NCBI RefSeq assembly: GCF_002042885.1 | Contig: NZ_MVFY01000016.1 | Coordinates: 33,825 to 97,824, forward strand | Reading direction: 5' to 3' | Source of the DNA: Citrobacter portucalensis | GTDB lineage: Bacteria > Pseudomonadota > Gammaproteobacteria > Enterobacterales > Enterobacteriaceae | Length of the DNA stretch: 64,000 nt | Part shown: positions 8,247 to 16,096 of the stretch, one piece after another | How positions within the stretch are numbered: the first letter of the stretch is position 1 | Layout: each line of letters opens with the position of its first letter | Program-made: the position numbers and the translations under genes | Notes under the pieces: model-generated | Seen by the model: the letters and a program-made list of their open reading frames with translations, nothing else | What the model was told of the DNA's origin: nothing | The model's database searches: none

Positions 8247-8760
8247 TCAGAGTAATCACACTCCCCGGCATAATATTTTGCCACGACCGTCCTTTTCGTA
8301 CGGTGCTGACTCTGTCCGGACATTTCTGCGTTAATTGATGCCGGGATTATCACCTGGTGTGACAGTCCCGGACGCATTAGGAATTTTCCCCACGTCGCTT
8401 AGGAATTTTCTCGCATCACTCACATGGGTGATGATAACGCCGGATGTAATCATTCACTTATAACATCACGGTAGTGATAATAAGCAGACACATAACAACG
8501 ACATTAAATTACCGGACGATGTTTTTCAGATGATCCGATTTTCTGCTTATTCACAACTTTCCGGAAGTGTACCACGGGCAGGGAATAAGCAAAGCGGTCT
8601 TTTCTGCCCCTGCGCGCCGGGTCACAGGGAAGGTTCATAACACAACATCTGGTAGCAAAGCAGCTGACTGAGACGCTACATCTTGTGTTACCGGGCCGCA
8701 GCGCGCGGGTGCGGTTCGCGGAGATCCTACTCTGGGAGTTTTCGGATCTGACCGGGAAAA
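8247..8760. other. Intergenic region with a 12-bp direct repeat
   Basis: No gene is supported. TTAGGAATTTTC occurs twice in the same orientation (8377-8388 and 8399-8410), 22 bp apart, which is two helical turns, as expected for a regulator's paired sites. A weak inverted repeat (CGGACGAT ... ATGATCCG) lies near 8514-8538. Confidence 0.4.
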
Positions 8761-8769
8761 GGGAAAGAG

Positions 8770-8850
8770 TGTATGTAAGTTCTGTACTGTATGTACTGTA
8801 TGTATTAACTGTATTGTATGTATTATATGTATTACGTGTATTGTGTATTT
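8770..8850. repeat. TGTAT/TGTATGTA repeat tract upstream of kfrA (candidate operator)
   Basis: About 80 bp consist of repeated TGTATGTA, TGTATTA and TACTGTATGTAC units. The tract ends 50 bp before the kfrA start codon. KfrA proteins repress their own promoters through a repeat-containing operator, so this is the obvious candidate site. Confidence 0.6.
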
Positions 8851-8901
8851 TTTACACCCGGAGTACGATGGCGCCATTCCCTGAGAAACCGGAGCCAGAC
8901 C

Positions 8902-9513
8902 ATGACCACCCTCTCCCCGGACACCGTCCGCCGCATTGAAGACGCCGCTGCCGCCCTGATCGCCGCCGGCACCCCGAACCCGACCAACGAGCAGGTCCGT
9001 CAGCACCTCGGCGGCGGCTCCCTGTCCCACATTTCCCCGGTGATGCGCGCGTTCCGCGCCCGCCAGCGCGAGCAGGCCGCTGAGCAGGCCACGCCCCTGC
9101 CGCCGGAGCTGGCGCAGCTGCTGACTGGCCAGCTGGGGCTGCTGTGGCAGGCCGCGGTGAAACAGGCTGAAGCCGGAGCCCTGGCGGCGCGCGAGCAGGC
9201 CGACGACGACATTGCCCGGGCCGACCAGGAGCGGGACGAGGCCCTGGCGACGGTGGCCGCCCTGGAAAGCGAGCTGGCGGTGCTGCGCGAGGTGGTGGCC
9301 GAACGTGACCGCCTGCTGCAGGAGGTGCGCGAGCTGCGCGCGGAGGCGCTGCCGCTGCGTGAGCAGGTGGCCCGCCTGACCGCCACCGGCGAACACCTGG
9401 CTGTGCAGCTGCAGGACACGAAAGCGGAGCTGAAGGAAGCCCGGGAGGACGGCCGTCAGCTTCAGACCGAACTGCTGGCCCTGGCCCGCCAGGAAGGGAA
9501 GGTGAAGAAATGA
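8902..9513 (+). CDS. kfrA: KfrA-like DNA-binding coiled-coil protein
   Basis: The N-terminal about 70 residues form a helix-turn-helix domain (PNPTNEQVRQHLGGGSLSHI) typical of KfrA. The rest is a long Ala/Glu/Leu/Arg-rich coiled coil from about residue 75 to the end. KfrA proteins are histone-like autorepressors that support plasmid stability. The ATG at 8902 is chosen because GGAG lies 8 nt upstream and the domain starts there. The last codons overlap the next gene by 4 nt. The gene is very GC-rich, unlike the AT-rich tract before it. Confidence 0.8.
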   Translation: MTTLSPDTVRRIEDAAAALIAAGTPNPTNEQVRQHLGGGSLSHISPVMRAFRARQREQAAEQATPLPPELAQLLTGQLGLLWQAAVKQAEAGALAAREQADDDIARADQERDEALATVAALESELAVLREVVAERDRLLQEVRELRAEALPLREQVARLTATGEHLAVQLQDTKAELKEAREDGRQLQTELLALARQEGKVKK

Positions 9514-10316
9514 ATGCGGACACCCGGGCCCGCGTGGAGGCCTTCCGTCGTGCGCTGGAGCTGGCTGCCCGTGAACGGTCCGGCGAGCCGGTACCGTCCG
9601 TCTGGCGTACCTTTCTCGCGTCATTTCCACGCGGCTGCTGCGAGCTGGCCAGCCAGACTCTGGCGGAATATCTGACGGAAGACGGCAGCAACCTGCACCC
9701 CTATGTTATCGGCATGAAGTGGAATGAAGGTCCTGATGCCCATGGCCATGTCATTGTCGCCCTGGACGGGGAGTACATCGACCTGACGCTGGACCAGTTT
9801 GACGGGTATGACGACCGGATTGTGGCGGAGCCCATTGAGTACGACGGGCAGATCGCGGCATTTATTCGGAACGTCCGGGCCCACGGCGGGACCCTCACCA
9901 CGCGTAAAGTAACCCTCGATGTCATACCGTACGAAGGCCATAAGCTGTATGGCTGGCTAAAAGCCACGGCGGACAGTCTGCTGGCTGCGTCAGGACAGGG
10001 CAGGGCACCTGACAGTATGCCTCAGCTGGTCTCCACGGAGATCCTGCCTCAGTACCGCGACAGAACGGTGGCTGCTTCGTCAGATAAGGCCACTCACGTC
10101 ACTGAGCGGAAAAAACGGCAACCAATGACGCACGTGGGGATCATTACCGAATGCTACCGGCCCCGCGAGGTCAGGCTGCGGGAAACCCGCACTCAGTGGG
10201 TCAGCGAATGCGGTCTGCGCTTCAGAAAGGCCACCGGCGCCGCGGCCGGAAGCGGCGTCTGGAGTGCAAACCGTCTTGATTTAAAGAGCATCCGGAAAAT
10301 CCAGTCTGAAGATTAA
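9510..10316 (+). CDS. Predicted papain/transglutaminase-like protein coupled to kfrA
   Basis: The 268-aa product starts in a 4-nt overlap with kfrA (ATGA). Residues 40-100 carry a possible Cys-His-Asp triad: Cys43 or Cys44 (FPRGCCELASQTL, Cys at the start of a helix), His80 (HGHVIVAL) and Asp91 (EYIDLT). Cys at a helix start, then His and Asp on successive strands, is the layout of papain/transglutaminase-like folds. The C-terminal 65 residues are basic and look like a separate segment. The fold call is inference; the substrate is unknown. Confidence 0.5.
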   Translation: MNADTRARVEAFRRALELAARERSGEPVPSVWRTFLASFPRGCCELASQTLAEYLTEDGSNLHPYVIGMKWNEGPDAHGHVIVALDGEYIDLTLDQFDGYDDRIVAEPIEYDGQIAAFIRNVRAHGGTLTTRKVTLDVIPYEGHKLYGWLKATADSLLAASGQGRAPDSMPQLVSTEILPQYRDRTVAASSDKATHVTERKKRQPMTHVGIITECYRPREVRLRETRTQWVSECGLRFRKATGAAAGSGVWSANRLDLKSIRKIQSED

Positions 10317-10389
10317 CGGTCGAAGATGCCTGACAAACACATCAACCCGTCGCGCCGCTTCCACTTCCATATGTACACAACCTGCCGGA

Positions 10390-11523
10390 TCAGGATGGCG
10401 GCAGGACTTGCACCCTATGTGCCAGCCGCCTCGCCTCTTCCTGATCCCGGTATTCATTCGCCTTTTTCATCATTTCTGCCGTTGGCTCCGGCAGTTTTTC
10501 AAAGAATTCCTTAAATCGTTTAGCGACCGACTGCAGGGAAACACTGTCCGTGCGGGCGGTATTCTGATTCGTGTAAACCAGGCGGGCAAGGGGTCTGGTC
10601 AGCTCCTTCCCTTCCATGAAGCGTTTGAAGATCCAGAGATAAATATCAACCATCTCCAGCCCTGCACTTTTTGTACCCGACTGGAAGACCAGCGGTTTGG
10701 CCGGCATGTTCTTCATATCCATAACAGGTAAACCGGGTCCGAGTCCCCAGGGCTGTTCGCGGATCTGGTAATAGAACTGGCTCAGCTCCCGCTGGGTGGT
10801 GTTAAACTGCGACTGCTGGTCCACAATGATGTCAGCTTTTCTATTCGGTGACCCCAAGCGGGAACAGATACCGTGCAACACTGACTGGAACCCGATCATG
10901 TTGGGCATGATCTGCAGCTTTTCCTTACCGGTTTTGCAGTTATATCCCAGTTCGTCAAAGTGGACCATCGCCCAGGACAACGCATCGGAAATCAGTTCTA
11001 CCGAACGGGGATCGCCCAGAGTATGGACACGCGAAAGTAACTCCCTGCAGACCTCACTGAACAGGGATGAGGCACGCTCATCATGGGCTTCGTGACGGGC
11101 ACGCCACGCTTTTTCAGCCAGTTCATCATCGAACAGGTTTGCCAGATTCAGCAGCAGCGGGTACCGCAGGGGTGTCCAGTAAGCAGTCCAGGGCACCACC
11201 GGATTCAGTCCCTGATCGAACACCTGGTCGAAGAACGAAATAATGGCGTGATCCCGTTTAACCACCTGCCAGACATCAAACCGCATCCGGTGCTTCTTCT
11301 GCAGGACAAGCAGCGTATCAACCACCCCATCAAGGCGGTGCATGCCCAGTTCTGCGGCGTGCAGGCGCTGTACTCCCAGTTTGTTACGCAAGGCAGCAAG
11401 ATCTGCTTCGGCAACCTTGTCCAGGTCATCCGGTGAGGAAAGCACGCCGTAGGAAAGGACGGGCTGGGTGCGGTCAAAAAGATTCGGACCGGTATGACCG
11501 GTTTCATCCACATAAAAATGCAT
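10390..11523 (-). CDS. DUF3800-like protein
   Basis: The 377-aa product begins MHFYVDETGHTG, the Asp-Glu motif that opens DUF3800 proteins (predicted RNase H-like fold). Further acidic positions follow in ADIIVDQQSQFN and in GLEMVDIYLWIFKR near residue 300, which fit the later strands of the fold. The family is common on mobile elements and phages; a nuclease role is predicted, not shown. It stands alone and converges on the kfrA operon, with a 73-bp gap. Confidence 0.7.
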   Translation of the reverse strand: MHFYVDETGHTGPNLFDRTQPVLSYGVLSSPDDLDKVAEADLAALRNKLGVQRLHAAELGMHRLDGVVDTLLVLQKKHRMRFDVWQVVKRDHAIISFFDQVFDQGLNPVVPWTAYWTPLRYPLLLNLANLFDDELAEKAWRARHEAHDERASSLFSEVCRELLSRVHTLGDPRSVELISDALSWAMVHFDELGYNCKTGKEKLQIMPNMIGFQSVLHGICSRLGSPNRKADIIVDQQSQFNTTQRELSQFYYQIREQPWGLGPGLPVMDMKNMPAKPLVFQSGTKSAGLEMVDIYLWIFKRFMEGKELTRPLARLVYTNQNTARTDSVSLQSVAKRFKEFFEKLPEPTAEMMKKANEYRDQEEARRLAHRVQVLPPS

Positions 11524-11770
11524 GCAGGGTTCCTTTGTCAGGCAGGCGCAGGCGAAACGATATTGTTTACGCGACTGTAAAACCTTTCTGTCAGTGGGTG
11601 CAAGAGAACCGGTTAACGCTTTTTTCGGATCTGCGGAAAGGTTGTGCTCAAAAAACCAGCAGCATGGGACTTGTTACTGAAGGTTATGTGCACTCTTTAA
11701 CGAAAATGATGGTGTTCTTTTAAGTATCGGATTAGAAAGGTGATGAAATAATGACAATAATTTTTAAAGG
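11524..11770. other. Divergent intergenic region
   Basis: About 250 bp between the divergent DUF3800 gene and the predicted ADP-ribosyltransferase gene. It must hold both promoters. I see no palindrome or repeat that I can support. Confidence 0.3.
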
Positions 11771-12460
11771 ATGATTGCTCCGACTATGAATATTATCAAC
11801 CCTTTCCACACACAGTGCAGTGCCAGAATCCCCGATATTTACCCCGACCATGTACCGCGCTCCCCCATAACATCCTGGCTTGATGCGGCGCATGTTCTGG
11901 CTTTTGCAGGAGCTAATGGTGATATTGCGTGGCATATTGAAAATGAACTGGAGAATGGCGGTGAATACGCGAACTGGAGAGCAAATATGCCGACAGTTAC
12001 ACCGCAAATTTTACTGGACTATCAGCAGCTGTACCCCCTTTCGCCAGAGCGGATGGCTCAGGCGGACAACGAGGTAAATACCCATGGAATGATGATCCCC
12101 CATGGTCAGATTCTCTTCCACGGTGGCCAATGGATGGGAAAGAAAACTGTTACTAAACTTAGTGACCCCTTTGCCACGACCTTCTGTCCACAGGTTGCCA
12201 TGCGTGAAGCTGAGCACTCAGGGAAAGCATACAAGGAAGGCTACATTGATCTGATGGTCATTACGGTTATCGATCCCCAGGTCAAAGCCTTCGTGTTCGA
12301 CATGGATGAGCCAGAAAAGGGAAATGAGCTTGAGGTGCTGTTTGCGGCCGGGGCAACGATAACTGTTACCAGCAGAACCTCTATGGGTCACAACTATCCT
12401 GTTTATGGGAATCCAGAAAAAGAAATTACGACCTACCTCGTTGAAGCGACACTCAGTTAA
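11771..12460 (+). CDS. Predicted ADP-ribosyltransferase-fold protein
   Basis: The 229-aa product (224 aa if the second ATG at 11786 is used) has a C-terminal half matching the ADP-ribosyltransferase layout in order. ILFHGGQW stands in the first catalytic strand (His where arginine-specific enzymes have Arg). DPFATTF stands in the STS-like strand. GNELEVLFAAGATITVTS has the ExE pair followed by the strand that typically follows the ARTT loop. The final strand is KEITTYLVEATLS. No signal peptide is seen and no immunity gene is evident nearby. The call is by motif reading; the target is unknown. The start is ambiguous because AAAGG abuts the first ATG. Confidence 0.5.
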   Translation: MIAPTMNIINPFHTQCSARIPDIYPDHVPRSPITSWLDAAHVLAFAGANGDIAWHIENELENGGEYANWRANMPTVTPQILLDYQQLYPLSPERMAQADNEVNTHGMMIPHGQILFHGGQWMGKKTVTKLSDPFATTFCPQVAMREAEHSGKAYKEGYIDLMVITVIDPQVKAFVFDMDEPEKGNELEVLFAAGATITVTSRTSMGHNYPVYGNPEKEITTYLVEATLS

Positions 12461-12466
12461 AAACAG

Positions 12467-12487
12467 AAGGGCGCAATGTGCGCCCTT
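12467..12487 (+). terminator. Hairpin after the ADP-ribosyltransferase-like gene
   Basis: A 9-bp GC-rich stem (AAGGGCGCA / TGCGCCCTT) with a 3-nt loop begins 6 bp after the stop codon. The following sequence is AATATA rather than a T-run, so termination efficiency is uncertain. Confidence 0.55.
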
Positions 12488-12687
12488 AATATATGAGCTC
12501 GTTGCGCAGAGTGAGTTTTCGGGCGACTGAGTCCCCATATGCAGGCCGATAAGCGCCGGCGTTCGCTGAACAAATTCTGTCTCTAAATCTGAATAATTGC
12601 CCACTCAAACCTCCCGCTCCAAATGCTTCAGGCCAGCAATTCCGACTTAGCCAATTTCCGGATCTGCACGGCGGGAAATCCGTAAAC

Positions 12688-12805
12688 GATATGATAATTA
12701 AAGCAAACACATAAAATCATACTAAGTGTGATATTTGTCGTAATTCATAACATCATATCTGATATGATGTTTACTCATTTAGTAGAAAATCATTCTGGAT
12801 ATGAT
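12688..12805. promoter_or_regulatory. GATATGAT operator cluster upstream of a four-gene operon
   Basis: GATATGAT occurs at 12688-12695, 12761-12768 and 12798-12805, and inverted at 12752-12759. The central pair forms a 23-bp palindrome with 11-bp arms (AACATCATATC / GATATGATGTT, 12749-12771). The cluster ends 40 bp before the first gene, suggesting strong cooperative autoregulation, perhaps by the winged-helix-like protein of the operon. Confidence 0.55.
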
Positions 12806-12844
12806 TTTTTACTTCACCGGACATTTTCAGACGGAGCGTGCAGG

Positions 12845-13099
12845 ATGGATGAGAAAGAAGTGAATTTTTCACTCAGCTATGAGCAGCTTTTTCAGGAAGC
12901 GGAAAAGCAGATAAAAAAACGGAATCTCAGCAGGACCGGTGAGTTTTATGTCCATGAGAAAATTATGGCCAACGACATACTGATGTTCTGGCACAGTCTC
13001 GCCCTGCGTGGTTATCAGGGCATTCCTGATACGGCGCGCATCGATGCTGACTGGCAGCGTCTGAATGCCCACATTGAGAACGAGGGCGAAGTATCGTGA
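12845..13099 (+). CDS. Small hypothetical protein, first gene of a four-gene operon (84 aa)
   Basis: ATG 12845 has GGAG 9 nt upstream; the frame is open to 12728, but that extension runs through the operator palindrome. The product is charged and helical (SYEQLFQEAEKQIKKRNLS), with no membrane segment. Its stop overlaps the GTG of the next gene by 4 nt, so the pair is translationally coupled. I recognise no family; a DNA-binding or adaptor role is possible but unproven. Confidence 0.6.
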   Translation: MDEKEVNFSLSYEQLFQEAEKQIKKRNLSRTGEFYVHEKIMANDILMFWHSLALRGYQGIPDTARIDADWQRLNAHIENEGEVS

Positions 13100-14355
13100 C
13101 AACAGCTAACGCCCGTCGCCCGTCACCGCTTCAGCGTCGGGTGCTGATTGTGCTGGCCGCCCTCGGGGAGAAACGTCCGGGGCCGGTGGCCACGCGGGAT
13201 ATCGAGCGCGTACTGGCGCGGGGCGGGGAGGCGCCGGTGTATGGGCCGAATCTGCGTGGCTCCTGCCGGCGTATGGAGTCCGCAGGCTGGCTGCGCACCC
13301 TGCGCGCCCCGAACCTGCAGCTGGCCGTCGAGCTGACGGACGCCGGCCGTGCGCTGGCCGCCCCGCTTCTGGCTGACGAACAGGCGCGTGTCCTGGCTGA
13401 GCAACGCGCGACAGAGGTCCGGGTTCTGCCCCTGGTCCGGATAAAGCCGGTATACGAGTCTGACAGGTTCGGTGACGACCGGCCGGTGGCGCTGGACGGT
13501 CGCTGGCACCTGGCGTGCCGGGGCGACTACGTTATCCGTCTCGACGGCACCACCTGCCTGCAGCTGTGGAACACGGCCGGGCAGGTGACGCGGCTGGGAG
13601 GCGACCCCCTGCAGGTGGCTGAGTGGTTGCAGGCCTGTCACGATGCCGGCATTGATATCCGCCTGCAGATCAACGAAAGCACCGCGCCTGAACAGGGTAC
13701 ACCTGTCCTGACGAATGCAGAGTTTCCCGGCGGACAGGCTGCAGACACGACGGAAATCTGGTACCGGCACCTGCTCAGGGCACTGCGACAACACGATGTG
13801 CAGGGGCTGTCCGCCACAAACCCGGAGCACCTTAAAGCAGTGAAGCCCGGCTGGCGTAATAAGGAACAACCGCTGCAGGAACGTTTTCTGGCGCTGGCAA
13901 AAGCCGTGGAGGGGACTCCTGATGCCCTTCGCTCGGATCGGTATGAAGAAGATACCGGCCATTTGATGACACCGATGCTGGCCGGATTCGGGTTCACGCC
14001 GGACCAAACTTCCCGCCTCATCCGCCTTATCCGCTGGCCGCTGATGAGTCAGGAAGAATATGACCGGCGCGAGCTGAACAGCCTACTGGATGAACTGGAA
14101 CAGCGACAGCTGTACTGCAACCGCGAGCAGCTGACTGAGATTGTGTTTTCACCGGTCCGCCAACCCGGCGAGCGCTGGACTGACCGTCTGCAGTGGCTCC
14201 TGATGACGGACGGATTCGGGTTCTGCAGTCCGCTGTCCCGTGACGCAGGCGCCCGGGCGTTGGCGATCCTGGCCGGCTACACGGGGCAGGAGGTGGCGGA
14301 ACATCTGGCCACGGTGATCGTCTGGAACAACCACAGCGCGGGGACGCCGTCATGA
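13096..14355 (+). CDS. Winged-helix-like protein of unknown function (419 aa)
   Basis: It begins at GTG 13096 inside the previous stop. Residues 10-80 look like a winged helix-turn-helix domain (SPLQRRVLIVLAALG ... RDIERVLARGG ... LRGSCRRMESAGWL). The middle holds a compact domain around residues 140-200 (DGRWHLACRGDYVIRLDGTT), and the C-terminal half is helical with no motif I recognise. Very GC-rich N-terminal codons contrast with the AT-rich promoter. The ATGA overlap with the next gene shows a single operon. It may be the operon's regulator or an effector with a sensing domain. Confidence 0.55.
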   Translation: MTTANARRPSPLQRRVLIVLAALGEKRPGPVATRDIERVLARGGEAPVYGPNLRGSCRRMESAGWLRTLRAPNLQLAVELTDAGRALAAPLLADEQARVLAEQRATEVRVLPLVRIKPVYESDRFGDDRPVALDGRWHLACRGDYVIRLDGTTCLQLWNTAGQVTRLGGDPLQVAEWLQACHDAGIDIRLQINESTAPEQGTPVLTNAEFPGGQAADTTEIWYRHLLRALRQHDVQGLSATNPEHLKAVKPGWRNKEQPLQERFLALAKAVEGTPDALRSDRYEEDTGHLMTPMLAGFGFTPDQTSRLIRLIRWPLMSQEEYDRRELNSLLDELEQRQLYCNREQLTEIVFSPVRQPGERWTDRLQWLLMTDGFGFCSPLSRDAGARALAILAGYTGQEVAEHLATVIVWNNHSAGTPS

Positions 14356-15032
14356 GCACAGGCAACGTCCATTTGATTGTAACCTGCACGCGCCGCAAAA
14401 CCGTGCCTGCAGGTGATGCGGTCTTTCCGGATGAACGTGACGTGGAGAGAGCTTACGGGCTCTGGATGGAAAGACTGGCGCAGGCCTGTCGCGGATCGCC
14501 CCCCATGACCGCCGGCGAACTGTATACGGGCCAGCACTGGTGCAGGGCAGTTGCAGCTGCGGCGCGAAACGGTGCCGAAATGTGGGTGATTTCAGCTGGC
14601 CTGGGGCTACTACATGCCTCTGATCCCGTGGTCCCGTATGAGGCGACATTTTCCTCGATGCCGTTCTGCCATCGCACTCACTGGGAACGACTGACAACAC
14701 GTCCACTTTCGGAACGACGGTGTACCTCCCTGAAAATGCTGATGCAGGCAAGGCCTGACGATCGGTTTGTAGTGGCGGCCTCCCCAGTATACCTGCGTGC
14801 CGTGGAATCAGACCTTCTCGCGGGAAGGTACACGCTACGAGCACCTGATCAGTTGACGGTTGTCACCTCAAAAGGCTATCAGGGCAGCCTGAAGGACAGT
14901 GTCCGGTATACGAGCGCAGGAATGATGAAGGGGCTGAATACCAACATGACAGGATTAAATATTAGTTATGCCGTGCAGTTGATTGGTAATGAGGAAGATC
15001 GCACCAGAACAGCACATGAGGTATATGCATGA
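14352..15032 (+). CDS. DUF6884/YaaA-like protein
   Basis: The 226-aa product resembles the DUF6884/YaaA-like group, some members of which occur with nucleic-acid modification genes. It opens with a strand ending VTCTRRKT. It then has AGELYTGQHWCRAVAAA, the WVISAGLGLL strand (compare ISAKYGLL in YaaA relatives), and a PYE motif in VVPYEATFSS. The start and stop overlap both neighbours by 4 nt, so it acts with the winged-helix-like protein and the nuclease. Activity and substrate are not deducible; a DNA-damage or DNA-modification role is inference. Confidence 0.55.
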   Translation: MSTGNVHLIVTCTRRKTVPAGDAVFPDERDVERAYGLWMERLAQACRGSPPMTAGELYTGQHWCRAVAAAARNGAEMWVISAGLGLLHASDPVVPYEATFSSMPFCHRTHWERLTTRPLSERRCTSLKMLMQARPDDRFVVAASPVYLRAVESDLLAGRYTLRAPDQLTVVTSKGYQGSLKDSVRYTSAGMMKGLNTNMTGLNISYAVQLIGNEEDRTRTAHEVYA

Positions 15033-15502
15033 CCCGTCTGTTATGTTCAATAGTTATGATCGTTCTGACGTTTTCTGCCAGCGCGGATGTCAGCGGCAGG
15101 GTTGTGCGCGTGCTGGATGGAGATACCGTTGAGATTCTTGAAACAGGGAACAGAGTGACCCGTGTTCGTCTGGCCGGCATTGATGCACCCGAAAAGAGCC
15201 AGCCCTTTGGCCAGCGCTCCCGTCAGGCTCTTTCATCGATGGTGGCGCAGCGAACCGTAACCGTCACGGGAGGAGATACGGATCGTTATGGACGGCTATT
15301 GGGTACGGTGTGGCTTGACGCTAAGGACGTGAATGCCGAACAGATCCGTAAGGGACTGGCCTGGGCGTACCGATATCACGGAAAACCCATCAAACCTGAC
15401 TACGCTGCCCTCGAAGACGAAGCCAGACGTCTGGCAATCGGACTCTGGTCAGCCCCCGACCAGACAGAACCCTGGCGTTGGCGGAAGCAACATCAGGGAT
15501 AA
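15029..15502 (+). CDS. Exported staphylococcal-nuclease-like (SNase) protein
   Basis: A 157-aa SNase-fold nuclease with a signal peptide (hydrophobic residues 3-17, likely cleaved after Ala19). All SNase catalytic residues are present: Asp30 and Asp32 (VLDGDTV), Arg47 (VRLAG), Asp52 and Glu55 (IDAPEK) and Arg89 (DRYGR). Ca-dependent cleavage of single- and double-stranded nucleic acid is expected, in the periplasm. Plasmid relatives include ParB of RP4. It is the last gene of the four-gene operon (ATGA overlap), which is odd for an exported enzyme after predicted cytoplasmic proteins. Confidence 0.85.
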   Translation: MTRLLCSIVMIVLTFSASADVSGRVVRVLDGDTVEILETGNRVTRVRLAGIDAPEKSQPFGQRSRQALSSMVAQRTVTVTGGDTDRYGRLLGTVWLDAKDVNAEQIRKGLAWAYRYHGKPIKPDYAALEDEARRLAIGLWSAPDQTEPWRWRKQHQG

Positions 15503-15826
15503 GGCTCTCTCAATGACGCCCTGAATCCGAACGTTGCCGACAGCAGGGGAAACCGATTACCTGTGCCTGTGTGAAAATGCCTGCATCCTGTGCTACGAGT
15601 GCTCACGATGCCAGACGGCCGATTTGACTGCCAGTGCCAGTGCGCGTCCTTCTCCTTTCTTTTCCTGTTATACATAGCAACACACAGATATATATTGACG
15701 GAAATAAAATGCACTTAAGTTAAAACTAATGGACATATCAGAAAACAACCTATAAATTTATATATGTGCGGTAGAAACAAGTCTAATTAAATATATATCA
15801 TTAACAATTTCATCAGGAGTTCTAAA
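15503..15826. other. AT-rich intergenic region
   Basis: The first 140 bp have average composition and no gene. From about 15660 the DNA becomes AT-rich (runs such as ATATATATTG and TTTATATATG), which probably provides the promoter of the small membrane protein gene at 15827. No clear terminator or repeat is seen. Confidence 0.35.
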
Positions 15827-16096
15827 ATGAATAAGAAGAGTGACAGAACCTTTCCTAAACCATTTTATTTTGCAGTTCTGTATGTAATAACGTTTTCCTT
15901 TTCTTACGCATGTTTATCTGAAATTCAACTAATTGTGTCAAATAATAATTCGCAAATTGATGCGGTGTGGCCATTAAACTGGATTACAGATCCGAACCAA
16001 CGCATCTATGGTGCAGCTTTTTTAGGAGTGCTAATCTGCTGGGGTATTAAAGTTATTTTTACAAAGTATAAGAATTCGCAAAAAAAATCCATCTGA
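15827..16096 (+). CDS. Small two-helix membrane protein (89 aa)
   Basis: ATG 15827 has AGGAG 9 nt upstream. Two hydrophobic helices are visible (FYFAVLYVITFSFSYACL and AAFLGVLICWGIKVIF), joined by a polar loop of about 35 residues with WPLNWITDPNQR, and the tail is basic. The low GC differs from neighbouring genes, so it is probably a recent insertion. It stands alone between the SNase operon and the replicon. I recognise no family. Confidence 0.6.
   Translation: MNKKSDRTFPKPFYFAVLYVITFSFSYACLSEIQLIVSNNNSQIDAVWPLNWITDPNQRIYGAAFLGVLICWGIKVIFTKYKNSQKKSI

Noticed and set aside
8635..9691. Long reverse-strand reading frames opposite kfrA
   Set aside because: They are Arg/Pro/Ala-rich by-products of the very GC-rich kfrA frame, with no ribosome-binding site or recognisable domain.
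13123..14021. Long reverse-strand frames opposite the winged-helix-like gene
   Set aside because: Low-complexity shadow of a GC-rich gene; the plus-strand gene has coupled starts and stops on both sides.
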